Shown: positions 8,572 through 16,496 of the stretch, one piece after another
Layout of the letters: each line of letters begins with the position of its first letter
Position numbering within the stretch: position 1 is the stretch's first letter
From: CAVURW01 sp963743595
GTDB lineage: Bacteria; Verrucomicrobiota; Verrucomicrobiia; Methylacidiphilales; UBA1321
Length of the DNA stretch: 63,736 nucleotides
NCBI GenBank assembly: GCA_963743595.1
Contig: CAVURW010000064.1
Location: 1-63,736 of the forward strand
Direction: 5' to 3'
The notes under the pieces: model-generated
Database searches by the model: none
Seen by the model: only the letters and a program-made list of their open reading frames with translations
What the model was told of the DNA's origin: nothing
Made by a program: the position numbers and the translations under genes

Positions 8572-9495
8572 CTATTCGATATCCACCCAAACGCGGCTAA
8601 AATCCGCACGAAGGAGGTCTTGATTGCGCATGCAAAAATAGACGGTTCTCCCACGTCTAAATTTCATTAAATCTCCAATAGAGTCATCGAGTTGAAGGAG
8701 CAGTCGATGATCCTGAAATCTTGCCACTCGTTCGTCGATGCTTGTGCCTTCCATTGGAAACAATTCATCAGGCACCCTTGGACCGTGACTACCAATATCT
8801 GGATACCCCAACATGTGGTGTACGCCGCCGTATTCTTTTCGGAACTCGTAATTGCTAATAAGCCAATGACTGTACTCATCGCGCGTCATGACGAGAACTT
8901 TACTGTGCGCCTCCTGGCCCTCTTCCTCCGGCTCAACCCGGCAGTCTTCACCCGGAGGCAACATGCTCTCCCAAGTGAACTGAAGTGTACATGCAGTGTA
9001 TGCCTGCGGTTCACTTCCACTAATTGGGATGTTACTAGGAAATTCCCGACGGGTGAGCTGATGCTTGTCCTCTTTTCGATAGAATACCTGAATCGCTTCT
9101 CGCATCCCATATGCCTCAACGGAATACAAAACAGGGTTATAAAAGACGTAGAGCATTCCGGTTTTAGGTAAGACCCGGTCGACGTCGTACTGGGCCAAAT
9201 CTTCCAAGTTAAACTGCGCGACGAAGGGCACGCTGCTATTCCCGTCCTTGGGCAAGGCAGGCTCCCATAGCCTAGGCTTCCAGGGAACGTGATACTCTGG
9301 CCACGCCAAATCTGGCGGTAAGTCAGGCTTCCCACCGAGCTTACTGGTTCCGATGGGAATATCAGCATCGACAGCGACCGTGGGCCACAAGCGAATGGAA
9401 TTCCGGACCAGAGCCTCCAACTCGCATCGCACACGACTCAAAGCCGGATCGGCAGCGAGATGGAAGTTCGATTTTGATGCGCCGGGATCTGGCAT
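8572..9495 (-). CDS. DUF1963 (YwqG-like) protein
   Basis: A 307-residue cytoplasmic protein of the DUF1963/YwqG family, whose biochemical role is unknown. Family marks are IPIGTSKLGGKPDLPPDLAW near residues 45-65, PFVAQFNLEDLAQYD, GMLYVFYNP, and LLLQLDDSIGDLMKF toward the C-terminus. No signal peptide or membrane segment is present. The gene is followed directly by an unusual open frame with no conventional start codon (8242-8571). No operon partner upstream is evident; about 180 bp separate it from the aconitase stop. Confidence 0.8.
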   Translation of the reverse strand: MPDPGASKSNFHLAADPALSRVRCELEALVRNSIRLWPTVAVDADIPIGTSKLGGKPDLPPDLAWPEYHVPWKPRLWEPALPKDGNSSVPFVAQFNLEDLAQYDVDRVLPKTGMLYVFYNPVLYSVEAYGMREAIQVFYRKEDKHQLTRREFPSNIPISGSEPQAYTACTLQFTWESMLPPGEDCRVEPEEEGQEAHSKVLVMTRDEYSHWLISNYEFRKEYGGVHHMLGYPDIGSHGPRVPDELFPMEGTSIDERVARFQDHRLLLQLDDSIGDLMKFRRGRTVYFCMRNQDLLRADFSRVWVDIE

Positions 9496-9672
9496 ACGGC
9501 TAAGCTAGTGCAGCAGATCGCTGGGCGCCTGACAAAGCGCCAGAAACAGCAAAAGAAAAAAGAAAGTCTTCATAGAAGAATCTCTAATCTAGCGCCTACT
9601 CGGAAACGAGGTCAACCCGTTAAGGCCACCGACACACGACCGTAGTCGCGCGCCGGTAAACCACCTCGGAAA

Positions 9673-12420
9673 CTACGCCTTCTGTAGAATCTGGCGCAGC
9701 ACGTAGGGCAAGATTCCGCCGTGCCGGTAGTAATCGACTTCGATCGGCGTATCGATACGCACAATCACCGGAACGATTTCCACGCGGCCATCTGCGCGAA
9801 CAATTTCCAGATCCAGCATCTGCCGCGGTTTCACGTCATCCGTAAGACCTTTAAGCGAGAACTTTTCGGTGCCCACCAGATGAAGCGTCTGCGCGTTCGT
9901 GCCCTCTTGGAAGCAGAGCGGGAGAACGCCCATGCCGACCAGGTTACTCCGGTGAATCCGCTCGAAGCTCTGGGCGACAACCGCCTTCACACCCAACAAC
10001 CGTGTGCCCTTGGCGGCCCAATCGCGCGAGCTACCAGTGCCGTATTCCAGACCGGCCACAATCACCAGCGGCGTCTTCGCCTCCTGATATTTCATCGCCG
10101 CATCAAAGATACTCATTTGCTCGCTCGCTTCACCGTTTTGGTAGAGCGTTGTGCCGCCCACCGTGCCCGGCAACATCAAGTTACGAATCTGAACATTCGC
10201 AAACGTTCCACGAGTCATGACCCGGTCATTTCCACGCCGCGAACCGTAGCTATTGAAATCGTCCTTCAAGGTGCCCTTCGAGATGAGGAATTTACCAGCC
10301 GGTGACGAATCCTTAAAGCTGCCTGCGGGCGAAATGTGATCGGTGGTCACGGAATCGCCGAAGATGCCCAGAGGCCGCGCCCCTTCGATGCTCGTGATCT
10401 TGCCTACTTCCATGGAGAAATCGTCAAAGAACGGCGGCAATTGAATGTAGGTGCTGGCGTCGTCCCATTTGTAAACCTCGCCTTCAGACGTCGTCACCTC
10501 ATTCCACTTCGGATTTTGTGAGCCGAAGTCCTTGTAGAGCGCGCGGAATACTTCCGGCAAGACTGCCGACTTATAGAGCTCATGCACTTCTTCCGCGCTT
10601 GGCCAGATGTCTTTCAAGAAAACCGGCTCGCCATTTGAGCCGAGGCCCAGCGGTTCGGTGTCCAGATTGATATCGACACGACCTGCCAACGCAAACGCGA
10701 CGACCAACGGCGGCGACATCAGGAAGTTCGCCTTGATGCTCGGATGCACACGCGCTTCGAAATTACGATTTCCAGAGAGCACGCTCGCAGCAACGAGCTT
10801 ATTATCGACAATCGATTTCTCGATCACCGCATCCAGCGGACCCGAGTTTCCGATACACGTGGTGCAGCCGTAACCGACCGTGTTGAAGCCGAGTTGATCC
10901 AGATAGGGCTGTAGGCCGGTCTTCGTGAAGTAATCGGTCACCACGCGGCTTCCGGGTGCCAGCGAAGTCTTTACCGCAGGATTTACCTTGAGCCCTCTTT
11001 CGATCGCTCGCTTGGCGAGCAGACCTGCCGCCAGCATCACGCTGGGATTGCTGGTGTTCGTGCAGCTCGTGATCGCCGCAATCAACACGCTACCGTGCTT
11101 GATCGTCACATCGACCGCTGGGCGCGATCCGTTCAGGTGGACCTCGGCGGAGAGGCTTAAAAATGCTTCGGCCGTCGTGTCGCTGGCTAGGAATCCACCC
11201 GCCTCTATCGGCGTTTCGAGGCTCTTTAAGAACACTTCCTTCAGGTTCGGCAGATTGATGCGATCTTGCGGACGCTTGGGTCCCGCCACACCCGGCTTAA
11301 CATCGGCCAAGTCGAGTTCCAGGTCGGCACTATAAACGATCCCACTCTCCTTGGTGGGAATTCCGAACAGATTCTGCGCTTTGTAGTAGGTTTCGAAAAT
11401 CTCCACTTCAGAATCGGTGCGGCCCGTCGCGCGGAGGTAGTTGACCGATTCAGCGTCGATTGGGAAATAGCCCATCGTTGCACCATATTCGGGCGCCATG
11501 TTCGCGATCGTCGCGCGATCCGGTAGCGTGAGGGAGGCGGCACCGGGACCGTAAAATTCGACGAACTTACCCACTACTTTGAACTTCCGCAGCATCTGCG
11601 TCACGTGCAGCGCCAGGTCTGTCGCGGTGACACCTTCACGCAGTGAACCGGTCATGTGCACTCCCACCACTTCTGGTGTCAAAAAGTAGACAGGCTGGCC
11701 AAGCATACCCGCTTCCGCCTCAATACCGCCCACGCCCCAGCCGACGATTCCCAAGCCATTGATCATCGTCGTGTGAGAATCGGTCCCCACGAGCGTATCC
11801 GGGTAATAGACCGTTTCGCCTTCCGCTGCCACCGAGAGGACGCCCTTGGCCAGATACTCCAGGTTTACTTGGTGAACAATGCCGATTCCGGGTGGCACCA
11901 CCTTGAAGGTTTCAAACGCCTGCTGACCCCACTTAAGGAACTCGTAGCGCTCTTTGTTTCGACCAAATTCGATGTCCAAATTCTGCGCCAAAGCGGTCGG
12001 CACGCCAGCCACATCCACCTGCACGGAGTGGTCCACAACGAGATCGACCGGCACGAGCGGTTCAATCAATTTGGGATTCTTGTTCAGCTTCGCAACAGTA
12101 TCGCGCATGGCGGCGAGATCGACGAGCAACGGCACCCCGGTAAAGTCCTGCAAGACAATACGCGCCACGACGAAAGGAATCTCCTCTTCGGCCGGCTTCT
12201 TGGCGTTCCAATTCGCCAGCTCATGGACATTCTGCTCACGCACACGCACTCCATCCAAATTCCGTAGCACCGATTCCAACACGATACGGATACTGACCGG
12301 CAATTTCGATACGGGCCCGACACCGGCCTCTTCCAAGGCGGGGATCGAGTAATATGTTAGTTTTTTGCCAGAGGGGGTAAGAATTGACCGGAGGGAGTTA
12401 AATGAGGTGTGGAGTGCCAT
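9673..12420 (-). CDS. acnA: Aconitate hydratase A
   Basis: A 915-residue aconitase of the AcnA/IRP type, converting citrate to isocitrate in the TCA cycle. The [4Fe-4S] ligands are the Cys in AAITSCTNTSNPSVM and the CxxC in GYGCTTCIGNSGPLDA. Substrate and domain-4 motifs include LVGTDSHTTMINGLGIVGWG and EYGTGSSRDWAAKGTRLLG. The length and start (MALHTSFNSLRSIL) match the family, and no residue in the recognised motifs is altered. The gene stands alone, with about 540 bp to the next large gene upstream. Confidence 0.97.
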   Translation of the reverse strand: MALHTSFNSLRSILTPSGKKLTYYSIPALEEAGVGPVSKLPVSIRIVLESVLRNLDGVRVREQNVHELANWNAKKPAEEEIPFVVARIVLQDFTGVPLLVDLAAMRDTVAKLNKNPKLIEPLVPVDLVVDHSVQVDVAGVPTALAQNLDIEFGRNKERYEFLKWGQQAFETFKVVPPGIGIVHQVNLEYLAKGVLSVAAEGETVYYPDTLVGTDSHTTMINGLGIVGWGVGGIEAEAGMLGQPVYFLTPEVVGVHMTGSLREGVTATDLALHVTQMLRKFKVVGKFVEFYGPGAASLTLPDRATIANMAPEYGATMGYFPIDAESVNYLRATGRTDSEVEIFETYYKAQNLFGIPTKESGIVYSADLELDLADVKPGVAGPKRPQDRINLPNLKEVFLKSLETPIEAGGFLASDTTAEAFLSLSAEVHLNGSRPAVDVTIKHGSVLIAAITSCTNTSNPSVMLAAGLLAKRAIERGLKVNPAVKTSLAPGSRVVTDYFTKTGLQPYLDQLGFNTVGYGCTTCIGNSGPLDAVIEKSIVDNKLVAASVLSGNRNFEARVHPSIKANFLMSPPLVVAFALAGRVDINLDTEPLGLGSNGEPVFLKDIWPSAEEVHELYKSAVLPEVFRALYKDFGSQNPKWNEVTTSEGEVYKWDDASTYIQLPPFFDDFSMEVGKITSIEGARPLGIFGDSVTTDHISPAGSFKDSSPAGKFLISKGTLKDDFNSYGSRRGNDRVMTRGTFANVQIRNLMLPGTVGGTTLYQNGEASEQMSIFDAAMKYQEAKTPLVIVAGLEYGTGSSRDWAAKGTRLLGVKAVVAQSFERIHRSNLVGMGVLPLCFQEGTNAQTLHLVGTEKFSLKGLTDDVKPRQMLDLEIVRADGRVEIVPVIVRIDTPIEVDYYRHGGILPYVLRQILQKA

Positions 12421-12629
12421 ACTTAAATGGGGAGCTTACGGGTTTTTTCGTGCCTCCATCAAGCTGTAACCTTTGCTAATACCTTGCCGAAGGGTGAAAT
12501 GTACGAGTTTTGACCACTGTCCGTCATGTTTGACACGAATCCGTCGCGAAATCGCCATAAAGTGGCACCGTTTAGGCTATTTGGCCAACGTCGGATAAAA
12601 CTAACCACAATCAAGAAAGGGACTCGTTG

Positions 12630-12788
12630 ATGAAGACAGCTGAAATGTTAGTAGACCTCGTTCGTTCCACAAAATATCCCTACCGCATGGCTGACCCCCG
12701 TGTTGGCAAGGCCAACCAAAGTCGGCATGAGCGACGTAAAATTCGGGAGTTCCTCCGAATGGGCGATTGGGCCATAGATAACACGTAG
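12630..12788 (+). CDS. Small basic protein, 52 residues, unrecognised
   Basis: This short frame starts at ATG 12630, about 8 bp after an AAGAAAGGGA Shine-Dalgarno-like sequence at 12613-12622, and ends with TAG at 12786. The product begins MKTAEMLVDLVRSTKYPYRM and continues with a basic stretch SRHERRKIREFLRMG. The composition is protein-like and the ribosome site is the best in this otherwise empty 550-bp gap. The opposite frame (12601-12825) has an unlikely composition. Function unknown; a small nucleic-acid-binding or ribosome-associated role is only a guess from charge. Confidence 0.45.
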   Translation: MKTAEMLVDLVRSTKYPYRMADPRVGKANQSRHERRKIREFLRMGDWAIDNT

Positions 12789-12840
12789 AGTTAGGGCTGT
12801 TCTGAGAGGGGTGCACCGTCACCAATTCTCACCAACGCAT

Positions 12841-12866
12841 GTTCCGCACTCGCCCGGGTGCGGAAC
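12841..12866. repeat. Perfect 9-bp hairpin
   Basis: GTTCCGCAC and GTGCGGAAC flank an 8-base GC-rich loop. There is no T-run on either side, so it is not a standard intrinsic terminator. It lies between the small frame ending at 12788 and the end of the DUF3592 gene and could still end transcription or stabilise an RNA end. Confidence 0.4.
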
Positions 12867-12970
12867 CCACGTTACAAGTCGGCTTGTGATCCCCCTTTTA
12901 CGAGCTGATAGCCATCAAGACTTCCTGACCGCGTTCAGTCGGCCTGAATTGTTAGTCAGGCAGCAATTTG

Positions 12971-13879
12971 TTATTTATTTACTGTCCCTCGACGTCCGCT
13001 GATCCACGACAGTGGCATTCGGTAGGCGATTGAGAGGATGATGACCGTCGGCATGACGAGAGCCATGAATCCGACACTCGCTTCTTCTCCTGCAAGCTCG
13101 CTGTGCGGGTCCTCCAGCATCGATTCATCGGGCTCTAGAGAATTGTAGAAGACCATCACCACGTCACCCACGTGAAGTTCCCCGCTCTGGAGATTCGGCA
13201 GGCCTGAGCGTCCCTGGCTCTCGTACCTCATTCCCCCCACCTCAAATTCGTACCGGACGGTATTGTGCATCTGCAACGTCAGCTCCGTGATTCTTCCTCC
13301 GGCGACGGCCTTGTGCTGGTCAATTGCTGTAATTCGCGGGATGTTTAGACTGCCGACGAAGAGCGCCAAGCCCAAGACCAGACCGAGCCACGCGAGAACC
13401 AACAGCCCAATGCCCCATTTTCGTGTGCTGGCTGGTTCGTGAATTTCTTCAATTCGACAATATTTCTCCAAACTCTCCCGTGCCTTAAGGGGCATCCGAA
13501 CCCGGAAGGTTCGATCTCCGCCACTCAGAACGACGTTCAAACACCGACTGAAAAGCGTCGGCACCTCGGTAACGGTCACGTTCGACCACGGAATTAAAAG
13601 CGGTGGGTGAAACGCTCGAAAGAGGATTAGAATACCTAACCCAAAGCCCTCTGGCGAAATGGACGCAATGAGCGCGTTATTGTACGAACCCTGCATTGAA
13701 AAGTAGCCGCTCAAACGATCAAAACGTTGCCCCTCCGGCAGTTTTTCAACCCGATACAACCGAGCCAAACTCGACCAGCCCTTCTTCGAGATGATGTAAC
13801 AGACCACTATCCACATCGTGACAAAGAAAAGGGGAAATACCGCGACGAGCCAAACGGGCGGAGGATCAGAGTGATGCAT
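12971..13879 (-). CDS. Membrane protein with DUF3592 domain
   Basis: A 302-residue inner-membrane protein. Hydrophobic segments are at the N-terminus (WLVAVFPLFFVTMWIVVCYI), in the middle (GIGLLVLAWLGLVLGLALFV, about residues 155-175) and near the C-terminus (GFMALVMPTVIILSIAY). Between the last two, VRYEFEVGGMRYESQGR followed by GDVVMVFYNSLEPDES is the DUF3592 pattern of an extracytoplasmic beta domain. The residues before the middle helix resemble a PH-like domain by pattern. Function unknown. It is divergent from the blaI-like gene with about 85 bp between the starts. Confidence 0.7.
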   Translation of the reverse strand: MHHSDPPPVWLVAVFPLFFVTMWIVVCYIISKKGWSSLARLYRVEKLPEGQRFDRLSGYFSMQGSYNNALIASISPEGFGLGILILFRAFHPPLLIPWSNVTVTEVPTLFSRCLNVVLSGGDRTFRVRMPLKARESLEKYCRIEEIHEPASTRKWGIGLLVLAWLGLVLGLALFVGSLNIPRITAIDQHKAVAGGRITELTLQMHNTVRYEFEVGGMRYESQGRSGLPNLQSGELHVGDVVMVFYNSLEPDESMLEDPHSELAGEEASVGFMALVMPTVIILSIAYRMPLSWISGRRGTVNK

Positions 13880-13928
13880 GGTCTAAGAGTGCTAGCAGCA
13901 AAACGGGAGAAGACGCTGAAATTTGTTG

Positions 13929-13964
13929 TTTACAAACATAATCGATTCTGCGATTACATCTGTA
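13929..13964 (+). promoter_or_regulatory. BlaI/MecI-type promoter and operator
   Basis: A TTTACA -35 element (13929-13934) is 17 bp from a GATTAC -10-like element (13952-13957). The palindrome TACATCTGTA (13955-13964) matches the BlaI/MecI operator core TACA-N2-TGTA and overlaps the -10. The ATG of the repressor follows one base later, at 13966, so binding would block both transcription and the start region, giving autoregulation. The closeness of operator and start codon suggests a leaderless or very short leader mRNA. The elements are read directly; function is inferred from the family. Confidence 0.6.
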
Positions 13965-13965
13965 A

Positions 13966-14352
13966 ATGACAAACAAGCCGCAACTCTCCGATGCCGAATG
14001 GCAAGTCATGAAGGCCGTCTGGACGCACGCCCCCTGCCTCGCCCAAGACATCATCTCAGCCCTCGCGACTTCCACCACTTGGAGTCCAGCCACGATAAAA
14101 ACGCTGATCAATCGCCTGGTGGGCAAAGGTGCACTCCAATTCGAGAAAAGCGGCAAGTCGTACATCTACAGCCCTGCCTACTCGGAGGCCGAACTCCGGG
14201 CCGACGAAGCCGACTCGTTTTTGAAGCGAGTTTTCGATGGTGCGCTCACGCCGATGTTGGCTCATTTCGTCCAATCCAAGCAGTTAAGTGACGCCGAGAT
14301 TCGCTCTCTGGAAGCACTGCTGCGCTCTGAAAAGAAAAGCGGCTCAAAATGA
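13966..14352 (+). CDS. BlaI/MecI/CopY-family transcriptional repressor
   Basis: A 128-residue winged-helix repressor. LSDAEWQVMKAVW and WSPATIKTLINRLVGKGAL (about residues 7-55) are the DNA-binding part, and the C-terminal helices (LSDAEIRSLEALLRSEKK) should dimerise it. Its target site is probably the TACATCTGTA palindrome immediately upstream. It overlaps the M56-type sensor gene by 4 bp, the standard BlaI-BlaR1 arrangement in which sensor proteolysis relieves repression. There is no beta-lactamase gene nearby, so the regulon is not antibiotic resistance by default. Confidence 0.9.
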   Translation: MTNKPQLSDAEWQVMKAVWTHAPCLAQDIISALATSTTWSPATIKTLINRLVGKGALQFEKSGKSYIYSPAYSEAELRADEADSFLKRVFDGALTPMLAHFVQSKQLSDAEIRSLEALLRSEKKSGSK

Positions 14353-15668
14353 CCACCCTGTTCACTCTTACCATCAGCGGCTCCCTTGTGGCGCTAATCG
14401 TTGTGGTTTTGGACCGGCTCTTTGCCCGTACCATGTCGACGCAGTTCCGCCGCCTCTGGTGGTTGTTGGTGCCCCTCGCCTTTTTTATCAACATACCGGT
14501 GCCGATCCTCCCGGCGATTGCCACAGAAACGACCGAATTACCTTCCACGAGCATAGACCCGTACGTGTTTCCCATCTCGCCGGAATTGATACATCAGCCC
14601 TTCTCGATTTCTACCTTTGTTCCGGGAGTGTGGTTATCGGGTTGTGTTGTATTCCTGGCAATTGTCGCCATTCGCACGGCTCGCACCCACTGGTTCTGGT
14701 CGCATCAGCGGCTCTGCACCGACTCGGCTTTACTCACGCTTCTGGAAGATTGCAAGCAAGAGCTCGGCGTCACGATTCCATTCGGAGTCGTTGTTTCAGA
14801 GGACGTTCCCGCGCCCGCGATCTTGGGGTGGGTTCGCCCTCGCATCCTCATTCCACGGATTCTCATGGAGACCATGAGCCGCGCGGAACTGCGACCTGTA
14901 CTTCTCCACGAGCTGGCCCATTTTCGAGCCAGCGACCTCATTTGGAACTGGGCGTTCACGTTCATTTGCGCCGTGCATTGGTTCAATCCCCTCGCCCACC
15001 TGTCCCAAAGGGCGTGGCGCCAATTCATTGAAGAATCTGCCGATGAAACGGCTCTCACTTTGTTGAAAGGTCCCTCTGAACCCGCCTATGGCGACGTTCT
15101 TCTGAAGGCCATTCGACAGACCCATGCGCGCCCACCTTGTGGGGCCCTCGCCATTGGGGAATCCCTAACGCAGCTCAAACATCGCATCCTTATGATCAAG
15201 AACCACTCCAATAAAATCAAACGACCGCTCGTGGCCGTACTCTGTACCATGGCCGTTATCTTCACCCTCATTTTTCCGCTCAGCCGCGCGAAAGCGGAAG
15301 GAGATCCCAAAGCCGACGCCGTCGCCGCCATGAAAACGTGGTTGGGCGAAGTGGACGACGGAAAGTATGGCCAGAGCTGGACGGATGCCTCGACGTTTTT
15401 TCAATCCAAATTGAGCTCAGATAAATGGGTCGCCGCGCTAACCAGCGTCCGCACACCCCTGGGCAAATGCACCAAACGCACGCTCGCCTCCGCCCTTCAT
15501 CAGACGGAAGTGCCCGGCCCAGACGGCACTGTCAAAGGTGATTTTATCGTCGCGCAATTTGACGCCTCATTCGAAAACCTGGCCTATTCGGTCGAAACGG
15601 TCTGCTTTCAAAAAGACTCGGATGGCACCTGGAAATGCTCCGGCTACTACATCAAGCCCAAGAGCTGA
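14349..15668 (+). CDS. BlaR1-like M56 metalloprotease fused to a DUF4019 domain
   Basis: A 439-residue membrane protease. N-terminal helices lead to a gluzincin site, HELAH at about residues 187-191, with the third zinc ligand in EESADE near 228. ILGWVRPRILIP is a conserved BlaR1/MecR1 motif. A further helix (PLVAVLCTMAVIFTLIFPL, about 292-310) is followed not by the penicillin-binding sensor domain of BlaR1 but by a domain of about 110 residues beginning AVAAMKTWLGEVDDGKYGQS, which fits DUF4019. The sensed signal is therefore unlikely to be a beta-lactam. The gene is coupled to the BlaI-like repressor. Confidence 0.85.
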   Translation: MTTLFTLTISGSLVALIVVVLDRLFARTMSTQFRRLWWLLVPLAFFINIPVPILPAIATETTELPSTSIDPYVFPISPELIHQPFSISTFVPGVWLSGCVVFLAIVAIRTARTHWFWSHQRLCTDSALLTLLEDCKQELGVTIPFGVVVSEDVPAPAILGWVRPRILIPRILMETMSRAELRPVLLHELAHFRASDLIWNWAFTFICAVHWFNPLAHLSQRAWRQFIEESADETALTLLKGPSEPAYGDVLLKAIRQTHARPPCGALAIGESLTQLKHRILMIKNHSNKIKRPLVAVLCTMAVIFTLIFPLSRAKAEGDPKADAVAAMKTWLGEVDDGKYGQSWTDASTFFQSKLSSDKWVAALTSVRTPLGKCTKRTLASALHQTEVPGPDGTVKGDFIVAQFDASFENLAYSVETVCFQKDSDGTWKCSGYYIKPKS

Positions 15669-15692
15669 TCGCCGTTTCGAGAGCGATTTGCG

Positions 15693-16307
15693 CTAAGCCC
15701 GGCCCACTTGCTCCAGAATCACACTTCTCGAGTTCAGGTCGTTAGCAGTGTCGGGTGGAATATACCAATAGGCCACCCGTATCAAGAGCCGCAGCACGAG
15801 CACAAAGGCCAGTAAAAAGAGCGCGTCGACCACGGCGAGAAGGCCCATCCCGATCTCCATTTCGATACCGATAAACGAAGGGAGATTCGAGGAGAACGTG
15901 GAGGCCTGATAGACAAAGCAGCAGAAGGTGAAAAAGCAGAATGCCCCCGAGAGCATTAATAGAAAGACGATCAACGGTTTGCGTTTACTCCGCGTCGTTA
16001 CCTTTCGAATAAAATCTTCTGCCGCCACCTCCGTAAACTCGTGATACGTCTCAAAACGCATCACTCGATATTTGTCCACATGAATTCCTGAAATCAACGC
16101 CAGAAAGGCCGAGATCAATGAGACAACCGTATCCGCTGTCGTGTAGTAGCGGACGTGCCATTGACATCGAACCACCGCCCGTCCCGGTGGAGCCGGGATG
16201 AAACGGTAACGCATGGTCACTGTCTCCACATAGTTCTTCACGCCTGCTTCCGTGTGATGTGCCTGTGCCAAGCACTCTTTCAAGAGATCTTTTCGAGCGA
16301 GAGTCAT
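15693..16307 (-). CDS. Integral membrane protein, unrecognised
   Basis: A 204-residue protein I cannot place in a family. It has a cytoplasmic-type N-terminus (MTLARKDLLKECLAQAHHTE), a hydrophobic patch near residues 58-75 (ADTVVSLISAFLALISG), and two strong membrane segments, PLIVFLLMLSGAFCFFTFCC and VVDALFLLAFVLVLRLLIRV. No catalytic motif is visible. It is convergent with the BlaR1-like gene (stop to stop 24 bp) and divergent from the GH106 gene about 190 bp away. Function unknown. Confidence 0.5.
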   Translation of the reverse strand: MTLARKDLLKECLAQAHHTEAGVKNYVETVTMRYRFIPAPPGRAVVRCQWHVRYYTTADTVVSLISAFLALISGIHVDKYRVMRFETYHEFTEVAAEDFIRKVTTRSKRKPLIVFLLMLSGAFCFFTFCCFVYQASTFSSNLPSFIGIEMEIGMGLLAVVDALFLLAFVLVLRLLIRVAYWYIPPDTANDLNSRSVILEQVGRA

Positions 16308-16496
16308 CGTGAGCGAGGTTAGAGCATTTTCCGTTTATTGTCGCACTCGGCTTATGGGAAAGAACCCGAAGCAGCACCGTCCAGCCTTGTATTGGGATTC
16401 TTTCCCAGCATAATAATTGATCGAATCCCGCCAAACGCCGCTCGATTTACACGTCATGGCGAGAGCTTTCCAAATGCTTTGAATCACAATTCGCTT

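Noticed and set aside
9721..12352. Several plus-strand frames of 60-203 codons
   Set aside because: All are shadows of the aconitase gene.
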